From: Butyrivibrio fibrisolvens 16/4
GTDB lineage: Bacteria; Bacillota; Clostridia; Lachnospirales; Lachnospiraceae
Direction of reading: 5' to 3'
Assembly (NCBI GenBank): GCA_000209815.1
Contig: FP929036.1
Span: forward strand, 1,439,824 to 1,503,823
Length of the DNA stretch: 64,000 nt
The notes under the pieces: generated by a model
The model's input: the letters and a program-made list of their open reading frames with translations, nothing else
Told to the model about the DNA's origin: nothing
Databases searched by the model: none
Shown here: piece by piece, positions 8,583-19,463 of the stretch
Layout: each line of letters begins with the position of its first letter
Position numbering within the stretch: position 1 is the stretch's first letter
Program-made: the position numbers and the translations under genes

Positions 8583-9695
8583 ATGAGGAAAGGTTTTACC
8601 ACAGGTTCCTGTAGTGCGGCGGCTGCCAAGGCGGCAGCTTATATGTTACTGACGGGGCAGGAAAAACTGAATATAGAGATAGAGACTCCTGCAGGGATTA
8701 TGTTTAATGCAGATATTGTGGACATAAAAAGGCAGGAGACACAGGTGAGCTGTGCTGTGATAAAGGATGGGGGAGATGACCCTGATGTCACCACAGGCTG
8801 TCATGTAAAGGCTACTGTAAAAGTTCAGGTTCCTTCAGAAGAATCCTCTACCATGCAACAGCTTCAGATAGATATTGATGGAGGCGAAGGTGTAGGTAGG
8901 GTTACTTTGCCAGGATTAGATCAGCCAGTTGGAAATGCAGCCATAAATCATGTTCCAAGGGAAATGATAGTTAAAGAGGTTACTCAAGTTTGTGAGCTTT
9001 TGGATTTCCACGGAACCCTTTCTGTGGAGATTTCTGTTCCAGAGGGAAAGGAGCTTGCTTCAAAGACCTTTAATCCACGCCTTGGAATAGTGGATGGCAT
9101 CTCTATCCTTGGTACCACAGGAATTGTTGAGCCAATGAGTGCCAAGGCCTTGATTGACACAATCAGGGTGGAGCTTAGTCAAAAGAAGGAGCTAGGAAAT
9201 ACTTATGCCATTGTTTCACCGGGAAATTATGGTTTGAAATTTATGAAGGACACCTTCCACTATGACCTTGATAAAAGTGTTAAATGTTCAAACTTCATAG
9301 GTGAAACAGTAGATATGTGCATAGCTCTTGGATTTGAAGGCATGCTTATTACAGGCCACATTGGAAAACTAATCAAAGTGGCTGGAGGCATAATGAACAC
9401 CCACTCTCACGAGGCGGATGCCAGAATGGAAATTCTGGCAGGCTGTGCCATAAGAGCTGGAGCTGATACGGATTTGGCCAGAAAGATTTTAGAGTGTCTT
9501 AACACTGAAGAGGCTCTTCACTTAATAGATGGTGCAGGACTATTGCAGCCTACAATGGATATTGCCCTTGAGAAGATTTTATTCTATTTGGATTTCAGAG
9601 CTCAGGGAAAACTGAAAGTTGACTGTATCTTATACTCAAACGAATTCGGTCTCTTAGCACAGTCAGAATACGCAAGAAAAAGGCTTCCACAGTAG
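8583..9695 (+). CDS. cbiD: Cobalt-precorrin-5B C1-methyltransferase
   Basis: CbiD methylates C-1 in the oxygen-independent corrin pathway. The 370-residue product starts with the family-typical 'MRKGFTTGSCSAAAAKAA' and contains 'DPDVTTG', 'VGRVTLPGL' and 'GNYGLKF'. A GTG at 8577 is in frame, but ATG 8583 fits the ribosome site 'AGAGGTG' and the family N-terminus. It lies 14 nt after cbiC. Confidence 0.93.
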   Translation: MRKGFTTGSCSAAAAKAAAYMLLTGQEKLNIEIETPAGIMFNADIVDIKRQETQVSCAVIKDGGDDPDVTTGCHVKATVKVQVPSEESSTMQQLQIDIDGGEGVGRVTLPGLDQPVGNAAINHVPREMIVKEVTQVCELLDFHGTLSVEISVPEGKELASKTFNPRLGIVDGISILGTTGIVEPMSAKALIDTIRVELSQKKELGNTYAIVSPGNYGLKFMKDTFHYDLDKSVKCSNFIGETVDMCIALGFEGMLITGHIGKLIKVAGGIMNTHSHEADARMEILAGCAIRAGADTDLARKILECLNTEEALHLIDGAGLLQPTMDIALEKILFYLDFRAQGKLKVDCILYSNEFGLLAQSEYARKRLPQ

Positions 9696-9714
9696 CAGTG
9701 GATGAGGTGAAAAA

Positions 9715-11205
9715 TTGTCAAAAATAATTATGATCCAGGGAACCATGTCTAATGTAGGCAAAAGCTTACTGGTTGGCGCCCTGTGTAGAATTTTCAAACA
9801 GGATGGCTACAAGGTAGCACCATTTAAATCACAAAATATGGCACTTAATTCATTTGTGACAGCAGATGGATTAGAGCTTGGTCGAGCTCAGGCAATGCAG
9901 GCAGAATGTGCAGGGATAGCACCATCTGTTTACATGAATCCTATTTTATTAAAGCCTACCAATGATGTGGGAAGTCAGGTGATTGTCAATGGTGAAGCCA
10001 TAGGAAATATGAGTGCCAGAGATTATTTTGCCTATAAAAAGAAGCTGATTCCTGATATTATGGCAGCCTTTCACAAGCTAGAGGAGTGGGCTGATATTAT
10101 CGTAATCGAAGGTGCTGGCTCTCCTGCAGAAATTAATCTTAAAAGTGATGACATTGTAAATATGGGCTTGGCAGAGCTTGTGGATGCACCGGTTTTACTT
10201 GTTGGGGATATAGATAGAGGCGGAGTATTTGCACAGCTTTTAGGCACATTGGAACTTTTGGAGCCTCAGGAGAGAGATAGGGTAAAGGGACTTATTATTA
10301 ATAAATTTAGAGGAGATAAGAGCCTTTTAGATTCTGGAATTGAAATGTTAGAAGAGCGTGGCAAAGTTCCTGTTGTTGGCACGGTACCTTACGCAAAGCT
10401 TATGATAGATGATGAGGACAGCCTCAGTGAAAGACTTGGAAATGATAAGCTAAGTGATAATTCTATAGTAGATATTGCTGTGGTCAGACTACCTAGAATT
10501 TCTAATTTCACTGATTTTGCACCTTTTGAAAGTATTGATGGCGTAAGTGTTCGCTTTGTTTCAAATCCAAGAGAACTGGAAAAGGCGGACCTTGTTATTA
10601 TACCAGGAAGTAAAAATACTATTTCAGATTTAATCTGGATGAGGGAATCTGGAATGGAGGCTTCGGTAAAGCGCTTCGCAGCAATCGGTCCTGTAATAGG
10701 TATCTGCGGTGGCTTTCAGATGATGGGAAATATAGTTTTAGACCCAGAAGCTGTAGAGGAAGGTGGTCAGGTGAAAGGCATGGAGCTGTTCCCACTTAGA
10801 ACAGTTCTTTCCAGTGATAAATATAGAAGTCAGACAGAGGATTGCTTTGATGATTTAAGCGATATTTATGAATGCTTGTCTGGGGAGGAATTTATAGGAT
10901 ATGAGATTCATAACGGTGTCACCACACCTGATGATGTAGATTCTTTTCCGGAAGTTATTGAAAGGGATGATGAAGGAAACATCATTTTAGTCCAAAGTAA
11001 AAACCTTCTTGGCACTTATGTCCATGGAATTTTTGATAACTCAGACCTGGCCCTTCGCATGGTTCAATCCATAGCTGCAAAGAAAGGCACTAGACTTGAT
11101 ATAACCATGGACTATCAAGCCTTTAAGGAAGCTGAATACGACAAGCTCGCCAAGGTAGTGCGGGAGAATCTGGATATGGAATATGTATATAGTCTTTTGA
11201 AATAG
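9715..11205 (+). CDS. cbiP: Cobyric acid synthase (glutamine-hydrolysing)
   Basis: CbiP amidates side chains b, d, e and g of adenosylcobyrinate a,c-diamide using glutamine and ATP. The N-terminal dethiobiotin-synthetase-like domain has '[12 protein letters not shown]' (Walker A variant) and '[13 protein letters not shown]'. The C-terminal glutamine amidotransferase domain has the nucleophile in '[10 protein letters not shown]' near residue 330 and the His in 'YVHGIFD'. The length, 496 residues, is typical. The start is TTG 9715 after 'GATGAGGTG'. Confidence 0.94.
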   Translation: MSKIIMIQGTMSNVGKSLLVGALCRIFKQDGYKVAPFKSQNMALNSFVTADGLELGRAQAMQAECAGIAPSVYMNPILLKPTNDVGSQVIVNGEAIGNMSARDYFAYKKKLIPDIMAAFHKLEEWADIIVIEGAGSPAEINLKSDDIVNMGLAELVDAPVLLVGDIDRGGVFAQLLGTLELLEPQERDRVKGLIINKFRGDKSLLDSGIEMLEERGKVPVVGTVPYAKLMIDDEDSLSERLGNDKLSDNSIVDIAVVRLPRISNFTDFAPFESIDGVSVRFVSNPRELEKADLVIIPGSKNTISDLIWMRESGMEASVKRFAAIGPVIGICGGFQMMGNIVLDPEAVEEGGQVKGMELFPLRTVLSSDKYRSQTEDCFDDLSDIYECLSGEEFIGYEIHNGVTTPDDVDSFPEVIERDDEGNIILVQSKNLLGTYVHGIFDNSDLALRMVQSIAAKKGTRLDITMDYQAFKEAEYDKLAKVVRENLDMEYVYSLLK

Positions 11206-11212
11206 AGGTGGA

Positions 11213-11980
11213 ATGAAGATGGTATATTTCGTTGGCGCAGGCTGTGGAGCAGCCGATCTTATTACTGTAAGGGGAATGAGGCTTTTAGAAAAGGCTGATG
11301 TGATAATTTATGCAGGTTCATTGGTTAATCCTCAGCTACTTGATTATGCAAAAGAAGGCTGCGAGATTCATAACAGTGCTACCATGACCTTGGATGAGGT
11401 AATAGATGTTATCGTAAATGCGAATGAGAATGACAAAATGGTGGTAAGACTACACACTGGAGAACCAAGTATTTATGGTGCAGTGCAGGAACAGATGCAA
11501 AGACTAGAGGCACTGGGCATCTCATATGAAAGCTGCCCAGGTGTTAGTGCCTGCTTTGGAGCAGCGGCTTCCCTTAATTTGGAATATACACTTCCAGATA
11601 TTAGTCAGTCTTTGATAATTACCAGAATGGAGGGCAGGACCTCTGTTCCAGAAAAAGAAAGCATAGAAAGCTTTGCTGCCCATCAGGCATCAATGGCAAT
11701 TTATTTAAGTGCAGGCATGATGGAAGAGCTACAGGAAAGATTAATTAAAGGCGGTTATGATAAAAACACCCCTGCAGCAATTGTTTACAAGGCCACCTGG
11801 CCTGATGAGGAAAAATATATCTGTACAGTGGGAAGTCTTGCAAACACTGCTAAGGCTAAAGGAATTAGCAATCTTGCAGTAATTCTTGTAGGTGATGTGA
11901 TTTCAAAATCTAATTATTCACTGAGCAAGCTTTATGATCCTACATTTGAAACAGGATTTAGAAAGGCTACAGAAGACTAG
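11213..11980 (+). CDS. cbiF: Cobalt-precorrin-4 C11-methyltransferase
   Basis: CbiF methylates C-11 with S-adenosylmethionine. The 255-residue protein carries the family N-terminus 'VYFVGAGCGAADLITVRG', the 'LHTGEPSIYGA' loop and 'CPGVSACFGAAASL'. These features separate it from CbiL, CbiH and CbiE. It starts 7 nt after cbiP with 'AGAGGTGG' just upstream. Confidence 0.93.
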   Translation: MKMVYFVGAGCGAADLITVRGMRLLEKADVIIYAGSLVNPQLLDYAKEGCEIHNSATMTLDEVIDVIVNANENDKMVVRLHTGEPSIYGAVQEQMQRLEALGISYESCPGVSACFGAAASLNLEYTLPDISQSLIITRMEGRTSVPEKESIESFAAHQASMAIYLSAGMMEELQERLIKGGYDKNTPAAIVYKATWPDEEKYICTVGSLANTAKAKGISNLAVILVGDVISKSNYSLSKLYDPTFETGFRKATED

Positions 11981-11988
11981 GAGAAAAG

Positions 11989-12899
11989 ATGATTGTCATA
12001 AGAGCTGTATATTTCACAGATAATGGGAAAGCAGTATCAGAAAAACTTAATAAATATTTTTATGTGGAAACAAGGCCTGAGGATATGTCCCTTTTAGAGT
12101 GGACCAAAGACTGCTTTGATATGCACTTGCCTATTATTTTTATTGGCTCTACAGGGATTGCAGTTCGAACTATAGCTCCTTTTATTAACAGTAAATTAAA
12201 GGATAGTCCAGTGATTGTTATTGATGAACTTGGGAAAAATGTTATTCCTATTTTATCTGGCCATTTTGGTGGGGCTAATGAACTGGCAAGACTAATTGGA
12301 AAAGATTTATCTGCAAATCCAGTTATAACTACAGCTACAGATTTAAATAACGTATTTGCGGTAGACGTTTTTGCAAAGAAAAATGGTCTTTTGATCACAG
12401 ACAAAAGCCTGATTAAGAAGGTGTCTGGAAAGGCTCTTAAAGGTGAGCCAATAGAAATCAATCAGACTGATGATGAGATAATAATTGAAGGATTAAAGCT
12501 TTTACCAAAGCGATTGATTTTAGGTATAGGCTGTAAAAAAGGAAAATCCTTTGAAGAACTAAAATCCTTTGTAAATAAATTTTATACAGATGAGGAGCTT
12601 GAAAAAAATCTTTATGCAATAGCATCTATTGATGTGAAGGCAGAGGAGATAGGATTAATTAAACTGGCAGAGTATTATGGTGTATTTTTGTTACCTTCTC
12701 TTCTGAGGAATTAGATAAAGTGAATGGAGAATTTGAAGAATCTGATTTTGTTAAAGAACAGGTTGGTGTAGGAAATGTCTGTGAGCGCTCAGCCCTGCTT
12801 TTAGCAGGAGAAGGTGGCGTTCTGGTAAAAAAGAAAGTGGCGCAGGATGGCATGACCCTTGCTGAAGCCAAAAGAACGAAAATATATTTAGCTTGGTAG
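11989..12899 (+). CDS. cbiG: Cobalt-precorrin-5A hydrolase, apparent frameshift
   Basis: CbiG opens the ring lactone of cobalt-precorrin-5A and releases acetaldehyde. The first frame encodes the N-terminal and central regions, including 'FIGSTGIAVRTIAPF' and 'LSGHFGGANELA'. The C-terminal CbiG domain ('VGVGNVCERSALLLAG', ending 'TKIYLAW') is one frame away. The break is at a run of five T (12685-12689); one extra T gives a continuous 303-residue protein ending at the TAG at 12897. I read this as a sequencing deletion, not a pseudogene. Confidence 0.85.
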
Positions 12900-12907
12900 G
12901 AGAAAGT

Positions 12908-13663
12908 ATGGCAGGACATATTTATATTGTTGGAATGGGACCGGGAGATAAATCAATGATGACTGAGGAGGCCTATGAGGCCATGCTTAAGTCAGATGTG
13001 ATTGTAGGCTACACGGTTTATATTGATTTGGTAAGAGAGCATTTTCCAGAAAAGGAGTTTTTTACTACTCCTATGCGTCAGGAAATTGAAAGGTGCAGAG
13101 CCTGCTATGACTTTGCCATAGATGGTAAAAATGTGGCATTTATCTGCAGCGGAGACGCTGGTGTGTATGGTATGGCAGCTCCAATGTATGAGCTTTTACC
13201 TGAATACGCAAATACGAATTCCGAAATAACCGAAAATAGCATTTCTATTATTCCGGGAGTTACAGCAGCTATTTCTGGAGCAGCCGTTTTAGGATCTCCA
13301 ATTAATCACGATTTTTGCGTCATTAGTCTTAGTGATTTGCTTACACCTTGGGAGGTAATAGAGCGCAGGCTAAAGGCTGCCATTGAAGGGGATTTTGCAA
13401 TTGCTATTTATAATCCTTCAAGTCATAAAAGACATGATTATTTACAGAAGGCTTGTGACATTATGCTTTTGGCAGGGGCCGATGAGGCTAGAGCCTGCGG
13501 CTATGTGGAAAACATAGGCAGAGAAGGCTGCAGTGGAAGTGTTTGTACCTTAAAGGAATTACGTGATACTCAGGTAAATATGTTTACTACAGTTTTCATT
13601 GGAAGCTCCAGAACTAAAATCATAAATAATAAACTGGTTACTCCTAGAGGATACAAAATATGA
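12908..13663 (+). CDS. cbiH: Cobalt-precorrin-3 C17-methyltransferase
   Basis: CbiH methylates C-17 and drives ring contraction. The 251-residue protein starts 'MAGHIYIVGMGPGDKSMM' and has 'ICSGDAGVYGMA', 'IPGVTAAISGAA' and 'AIYNPSSHKRHDY', typical of CbiH/CobJ. I chose ATG 12908 over an in-frame TTG at 12893 because 'TAGGAG' lies just upstream and the family N-terminus begins there. Its stop overlaps the next start (ATGA). Confidence 0.93.
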   Translation: MAGHIYIVGMGPGDKSMMTEEAYEAMLKSDVIVGYTVYIDLVREHFPEKEFFTTPMRQEIERCRACYDFAIDGKNVAFICSGDAGVYGMAAPMYELLPEYANTNSEITENSISIIPGVTAAISGAAVLGSPINHDFCVISLSDLLTPWEVIERRLKAAIEGDFAIAIYNPSSHKRHDYLQKACDIMLLAGADEARACGYVENIGREGCSGSVCTLKELRDTQVNMFTTVFIGSSRTKIINNKLVTPRGYKI

Positions 13664-15722
13664 AAAAGGTAATCATTTTTGGTGGAACTACAGAGGGAAG
13701 GAATTTGGCAGCTACTCTTGAGGCTGCAGGTATTTCTACTGTTTACTGTGTGGCAACAGAATATGGCAAGGAGCCTGTTGCAGAATCACCGCTTATTAAG
13801 ATTCATGCAGGCAGGATGAATGCTGATGAAATGGCAGAATTTTATCAGGATGAAAAGCCTGATGCCATAGTAGATGCCACTCATCCTTTTGCAGAAATCG
13901 TAAAAAAGGAGATCGAGACCAGTCTTTTTAAATATACCAGCGTTCCTTTTTATAGATTAGCCAGGGAAGAGGAGCAGATAGATTACAGTAACTGCACCTT
14001 TTTTGATTCTGTTAAAGAATGCGCAAAAGCTCTTTTAAATACAACAGGAAATGTTTTTCTCACCACAGGAAGCAAGGAGCTATCAGCCTTTTGTGAGGAT
14101 GAATCTCTTAAAGAAAGAATTATAGCCAGAATTATTCCTAACGATGAGAGTCTTGAAATTTGCAAAAATTTAGGCCTAAAGGGAAATCAGATTGTGGCAA
14201 TGCAGGGGCCATTTTCTAAGGGAATGAATATTGCTTTTTTTCAAGGAGTTTAATGCACAGATTTGTGTCTTAAAGGAAAGTGGAAAATCATCAGGTGAGG
14301 CCAGCAGAATAGAAGCTGCAAACGCCTGTGGTGTGCGCTGCTTTGTTATTAGAAGACCAGAAGAAAAACAGATGCCTTGTCTTTTGACCAGGTGGTTGAG
14401 GAAATATTTAAGCTATTTAATATTACTGAAAATCCAGATTTAGATATCCATAAGATTACAAAAGAAAGCATCACTGAAGACAAAAAAATCATAGTATCTT
14501 TAGCTGGTTTTGGAATGGGCTTTGGAACAGTTACTGCAGAGGTGGAAGCAGCAGTAAAGGAAGCGGATTATTTGTTTGGCGCACCAAGAATGCTCCTTGG
14601 TATTGAAAGCCAGGCAAAAAAATACCCTTATTATCTGGCAAAGGATATTTTGCCTTGCCTTCAGGAGATTGCTGATGGTATTCAGTTTGGGGTGAAAAAG
14701 GCAGTTGTTTTATTTTCTGGTGATACGGGATTTTACAGTGGTGCCACAAATCTTGCCAAAGCATTAAATCAGACAGGCTATGCCAGTGTTAGGATAATGC
14801 CTGGCATATCATCCATAAATGCAGTTGCAGCAAAGGCAAACATTACATGGCAGGATGCAAAAATTATGAGCTCACATGGTATTTCTGTGGAACGCTGGCG
14901 GCCAGAGCTTATGGATGCCGTTTGTCATAACAAGCATACATTCGTCATCACTTCTGGCAGTAAGGATGTAAGAGATATTGGAGACATTCTTGTAGCAATA
15001 GAGACTAGATTAAACTGTAAATTTAGAGTTTTCATAGGTACAAATCTTTATTCTGATGAAAAGCTGGGCTGGTATTCAGCTGATAAATGTAGTACCTACA
15101 ATCAGGATGGACTAAGCACAATAATCATAGAAAATACTAATTGGAAGTATAAGATTCTTTTGCCTGAGCTTACTGATGATGATTTCATTAGGGATAAGGT
15201 TCCTATGTCAAAGGAAGAAATACGACAGCTTTCCTTATGCAAGCTTCAGCTTCATAAGGATGCAGTAGTTTACGACATAGGAAGTGGCAGCGGTTCTGTG
15301 GCTATTGAAATGGCAAGACTTGACCCTTCCATTAAGGTATACGCTATAGAGCTAAAGGAAGATGCAGTTCAGCTGATTCAAAAAACCGATCTAAATATAT
15401 GCTTGAAAACGTATCTGTTTTGGAAGGGACAGCTCCGGATGCTTTTATAAATCTTCCTACTCCTACACACGTATTCATTGGTGGAAGTGGTGGTAGATTA
15501 GAAGATATAATAGCAACACTAAAAGAAATGAATTCGCATATGCGAATTGTAATAAACTCGGTAACTATAGAGACTATCGCGGAAATCAACAATTTGATTA
15601 AGAAATATGATATAGAAAATGCTGATGTTATCCAGGTAGCTGTATCAAAGGCTAAAAAAGCTGGAGACTACAGCATAATGCAGGGCCAAAACCCAGTATA
15701 TATCGTATCATTTATGTTATAA
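13660..15722 (+). CDS. Fused CbiJ-CbiE-CbiT: precorrin-6A reductase and C5/C15 methyltransferases, apparent frameshifts
   Basis: Three enzymes appear joined in one polypeptide. CbiJ reductase comes first ('VIIFGGTTEGRNLAATL', 'DATHPFA', 'MQGPFS'). CbiE follows ('SLAGFGMGFGTVTAEV', 'LFSGDTGFYSGA', 'MPGISSINA'), then CbiT ('YDIGSGSGSVAIEMA', 'THVFIGGSGG'). No stop or new start separates CbiJ from CbiE. The frame changes at T7 14235-14241 (one T too many), A5 14364-14368 (one A short) and A6 15380-15385 (one A short). Correcting all three gives 687 residues, the sum of the usual parts. It overlaps cbiH by ATGA. CbiE-CbiT fusions are common; the CbiJ addition is less so. Confidence 0.8.
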
Positions 15723-15739
15723 GAAATTAGTGTGAAATT

Positions 15740-17080
15740 ATGGATTATTCAAGAATTATGATAGCCGCTATGAAGAGCGGTAGCGGAAAAACTACATTAA
15801 CCTGCGGCATCCTTAGGGCTCTTAAGAACTCTGGGCTTAGTCCCTGTAGCTTTAAATGTGGCCCTGATTACATTGATCCCATGTTTCATAGAAATGTTCT
15901 TGGAATAGAAGCAGGAAATCTGGATACATTCTTTACAGATGAGGCTGTCACCAAGTCCTTATTTTTAAAATCCTATAGCGGCGATATTGCTGTGATTGAA
16001 GGCGTAATGGGACTATATGATGGCGTAGGTGGAGTGGAAGAAATGGGCTCCTCTTATGATCTCGCCAGGGTTTTAAAGACACCTGTAATTCTTGTTGTAG
16101 ATGCTAAAGGAGCAGGAAGATCAATTATTGCTCAGATAAAAGGCATTCTCGATTATGATAATGCTAATCTTATCAAGGGAGTCATTTTAAATAGGACCAG
16201 TCCTTCCTTTGGGAAAACTCTTGGAGATTTGATTGAAAGGGAACTAAACATCAAATATCTTGGTACAGTTCCAAATATCAAGGAACAGGAAATTTCCAGC
16301 AGGCACTTAGGGCTTGTAATGCCACAGGAATTGCCCCAGCTTCAAGAAAGAATGGATGAGCTGGCACAAGTAATAAATGCGAATATTAATCTAGAGGAAT
16401 TTAAAAAGATAGCCACTGAGGCACCTAAATTAGATATAATTAAAGATAATAGAAAACAAGAATTCGAAAATGCGAATATCGTACTTGCGGTGGCAAGGGA
16501 TGAAGCCTTTTGTTTTTACTACAAGGAAAATCTTCAGATGCTTTCAAATTATGGAGTAAAGCTTGTAGAGTTTTCTCCTCTTAGGGATAAAAAACTTCCA
16601 GATGGAATAAATGGAATCCTTTTTGGTGGTGGATATCCTGAAAACTATCTTTCACAGCTTTCTTCAAACGAATCACTAAAAGAAGATATTAGAAAAGCTT
16701 TTAAAGCCGGTATGCCTATTTTTGCAGAGTGCGGTGGATTTATGTACCTATCAGAATCAATTACAGATTCAGGTGGAAATACATTTCCTATGGTATCAGC
16801 AATCAAATCAAAGATAGAATGGAAGGGAAAGCTAACCCGCTTTGGTTATATAACTGTGGATACAGTAACACTTTCTGTAAAGGGACACGAATTTCATTAT
16901 TATGATTCGGATAATAATGGGGAAGGTTGTGTTGCCACAAAGCCTTTTAGTGGAAAGAGCTACAGATGCATCCATAAGATAAATGGAGGCTACATTGGTT
17001 TTCCGCATCTTTATTATCCATCTAATCCAGATTTCGTAAAAAATATAGTGGAGGCTATGAAAAATTATGGGAGACACTAG
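15740..17080 (+). CDS. cbiA: Cobyrinic acid a,c-diamide synthase
   Basis: CbiA amidates the a and c side chains of cobyrinate using ATP and glutamine. The 446-residue protein has an N-terminal P-loop-like 'MKSGSGKTTLTCGIL' and 'CGPDYIDPMFH'. Its C-terminal amidotransferase domain has the nucleophile in 'AECGGFMYLS' near residue 328 and the His in 'GFPHLYY'. It follows the cbiJET fusion by 17 nt and overlaps cobT by 14 nt. Confidence 0.94.
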   Translation: MDYSRIMIAAMKSGSGKTTLTCGILRALKNSGLSPCSFKCGPDYIDPMFHRNVLGIEAGNLDTFFTDEAVTKSLFLKSYSGDIAVIEGVMGLYDGVGGVEEMGSSYDLARVLKTPVILVVDAKGAGRSIIAQIKGILDYDNANLIKGVILNRTSPSFGKTLGDLIERELNIKYLGTVPNIKEQEISSRHLGLVMPQELPQLQERMDELAQVINANINLEEFKKIATEAPKLDIIKDNRKQEFENANIVLAVARDEAFCFYYKENLQMLSNYGVKLVEFSPLRDKKLPDGINGILFGGGYPENYLSQLSSNESLKEDIRKAFKAGMPIFAECGGFMYLSESITDSGGNTFPMVSAIKSKIEWKGKLTRFGYITVDTVTLSVKGHEFHYYDSDNNGEGCVATKPFSGKSYRCIHKINGGYIGFPHLYYPSNPDFVKNIVEAMKNYGRH

Positions 17081-18146
17081 ATACTTATTCGATGATGTAT
17101 TAGAAAACAAGCTGAGTGTTGAGCCTGTTGACCGCCAGGCCCTTAAGGAGCTTCAAAATCAATGGGACAGAATAGCAAAGCCCATTGGAAGCTTTGGCAC
17201 ATTCGAGACTATTTACTCAAAAATAGCAGCAATTCAAGGCTACAAGGCTCCAGATTTATCCCATATGAGATTGATTGTATGTTGTGGAGACCATGGAATT
17301 GTAGAAGAAGGCGTCAGCCAGACCAGCCAGGATGTTACCAGAATTTGCGCTACTAATATTGGCAGAGGTGTGACCACAGCCGGTGTTATGGCTAGAAAGC
17401 TTGGCATAGATATTCTGTCAGTAGATGTGGGAATAAATTATGCGAAGGAGGTTCCGGATACTCTCAACAGAAGAGTAAAATACGGCACCTGTAATTTTTT
17501 GAAACAGCCAGCCATGTCCGTTGAGGAGTTTTCTAGAGCTGTTCAGGTTGGAATGGATTTGGTTAAGGATAGTCAGGATGAAGGTAAAAATATTATCCTT
17601 GTTGGCGAAATGGGCATTGGCAATACTACCTCCGCTGCAGTTATGGCAGGATACCTGCTTGATTTAAATGCTGAGGCTGTTACTGGAAGAGGTGCAGGTC
17701 TTGATGATGAGGGACTTAGCAGAAAGCGTGCAGTTGTCTCTATGGCACTTTCAAAGTACAGTGGATTAGATCCAGTGGAAATCTGCAGTAATTTTGGAGG
17801 CTTGGAGCTTGCAGCAATGACAGGAATTGTTATCGGCGGTGCATTATACAAGGTCCCAATTATCTTAGACGGAATGCTTAGCCAGGTGTCAGCTTTGGTG
17901 GCAGACAGACTTCTTGATAATGCAAAAGAATACCTTATTCCATCCCACATCAGTAAGGAGCCTGTAGCAGCAAAGCTTGCCAAAAAGCTGGATTTAGAGC
18001 CAGTAATTGATGGCAAGATGGCTGTAGGTGAGGGGGCAGGAGCAGTTATGATGGCTCATATGCTTTTCATAGTTGATGAGGTATTCAAAAATGCACTGAA
18101 GTTTCAGGATTCTGAAGTAGATCAGTATGAGAGATTTGATAAATGA
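17067..18146 (+). CDS. cobT: Nicotinate-nucleotide:dimethylbenzimidazole phosphoribosyltransferase
   Basis: CobT activates the lower-ligand base as an alpha-ribotide. The 359-residue product has 'VCCGDHGIVEEGVSQ', 'GEMGIGNTTSAA' and the catalytic Glu in 'VGEGAGAVMMAHM' near residue 319, with the usual family length. Its start lies inside the cbiA end, and its stop overlaps cobU by ATGA, so translation is probably coupled. Confidence 0.95.
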   Translation: MGDTRYLFDDVLENKLSVEPVDRQALKELQNQWDRIAKPIGSFGTFETIYSKIAAIQGYKAPDLSHMRLIVCCGDHGIVEEGVSQTSQDVTRICATNIGRGVTTAGVMARKLGIDILSVDVGINYAKEVPDTLNRRVKYGTCNFLKQPAMSVEEFSRAVQVGMDLVKDSQDEGKNIILVGEMGIGNTTSAAVMAGYLLDLNAEAVTGRGAGLDDEGLSRKRAVVSMALSKYSGLDPVEICSNFGGLELAAMTGIVIGGALYKVPIILDGMLSQVSALVADRLLDNAKEYLIPSHISKEPVAAKLAKKLDLEPVIDGKMAVGEGAGAVMMAHMLFIVDEVFKNALKFQDSEVDQYERFDK

Positions 18147-18661
18147 TAACATTAATCTATGGTGGAAGCAGTAGTGGAAAATCTGCATATGCAGAGGATT
18201 ATGTTTGCAATAGCGGATTAAAAACCAGATATTATCTTGCTACTATGGCGGCCTTGGACAAAGAATCATTAGAGCGTATTGAAAGGCATAGAGAATTAAG
18301 AGCAGGGAAAAACTTTAAAACCTTGGAGATGCCTTTTGATATCGCAAATACGATAATACCTGAGAAAGACAGTGTTGTGCTTTTAGAGTGTATGTCCAAT
18401 CTGGTTGCAAACGAGATGTTTAGAGATGGTAGGGTTAATTCTGAAAAAGCTACTGTTGATAAAATAATAAAAGATATAGAGGCTCTTGATTCAAAGGTAT
18501 CTCAGCTTGTAATTGTATCAAACGATGTGTTTGAAGATGGGCTGGAATATGATGATTTGACAAAAGAATATCTAAGGGCTTTGGGGCATATTAATGCAAA
18601 GCTTGCAAGGATGGCAGATAAATCAGTGGAGGTTGTTGTGGGAATAGGAGTAGAAAGATGA
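18143..18661 (+). CDS. cobU: Adenosylcobinamide kinase / guanylyltransferase
   Basis: CobU phosphorylates adenosylcobinamide and then forms the GDP derivative. The 172-residue protein has Walker A 'GGSSSGKS', the His-containing 'ERIERHRELRAG' that corresponds to the guanylyl-accepting region, and 'LLECMSNLVANEMF'. Its C-terminal part ('VSNDVFEDGLEYDD') departs from the usual 'EVGxGIVP' motif. That motif is instead present in the short CobU-like gene at 19464. It overlaps cobT and cobS by ATGA. Confidence 0.88.
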   Translation: MITLIYGGSSSGKSAYAEDYVCNSGLKTRYYLATMAALDKESLERIERHRELRAGKNFKTLEMPFDIANTIIPEKDSVVLLECMSNLVANEMFRDGRVNSEKATVDKIIKDIEALDSKVSQLVIVSNDVFEDGLEYDDLTKEYLRALGHINAKLARMADKSVEVVVGIGVER

Positions 18662-19438
18662 GAGTACTTAAATCAATAGCAGTGGCATTTTCTATGTATT
18701 CAAGAATTCCCATGCCAAAATTCAACTGGGATAGCGAAGATATGAAATATCATCTGATATTTTTCCTTGGATTGGGGCAGTAATAGGAGTACTAGAGTAT
18801 GGCTGGTTTCAATTGGCATTCGAATTTGGTATTGATATAGTGCCATACATTACTGTGGCAATGGTTCTTCCAATCATTATAACTGGCGGGTTTCATATCG
18901 ATGGATTTATGGATACTAGCGATGCGCTTGCTTCCTGGGGAGATAAAAAAAGAGACTTGAAATATTAAAAGATTCTCATGTCGGAGCCTTTGCAATTATC
19001 AGGTTATTGACTTTGGGAATGGTTTTATTTGCAGCCCTTTATTGCATGGATATTACAGGGTATTACACCTGGGCATTTTCTTTTTTTGCAACAAGAACCA
19101 TCAGCGGTATTTGTGTTGTAAAATATAAAAAGGCTAAGAATGATGGTATTTTAAGCACATCAGCAAAGCAGGCCAGCGAAAAGGCTGTTGTGATTTTGCT
19201 TGCAATCCAGTTTCTTATTTGTGCAGCCATTGCATGGGCTTTATATGACTGGTATTGGGTGGCGGGCCTAGGCGGTTTATTAGTAGCTCTGATATATTAT
19301 CGTTATACTGCCCACGCCAAATTCGGCGGAATTACAGGCGATTTGGCAGGCTGGTTTGTTTGTAAGGCAGAGGTTTATATGGCTGTTGCAATAGCTATTT
19401 ATTCTATTTTAAACAACCCTGACAATTGGTATTTTTAG
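18658..19438 (+). CDS. cobS: Adenosylcobinamide-GDP ribazoletransferase (cobalamin synthase), two apparent frameshifts
   Basis: CobS joins the activated lower ligand to adenosylcobinamide-GDP in the membrane. The N-terminus 'IAVAFSMYSRIPMP', the metal motif 'GGFHIDGFMDTSDALASWG' and the hydrophobic C-terminal half are typical. They lie in three frames, broken at T5 18760-18764 and A7 18945-18951. Adding one base to each run restores 260 residues, the normal family size. Both breaks look like sequencing deletions. The start ATG 18658 overlaps the cobU stop. Confidence 0.85.
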
Positions 19439-19463
19439 GGGGAATTATTTTTTGAGGTGTTAT

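Noticed and set aside
13660-15722. Reading cbiJ, cbiE/T, cobS, btuD, cbiG and alaS as pseudogenes
   Set aside because: Each break is at a homopolymer and a one-base correction restores full, family-typical proteins; alaS is essential, so decay is implausible.
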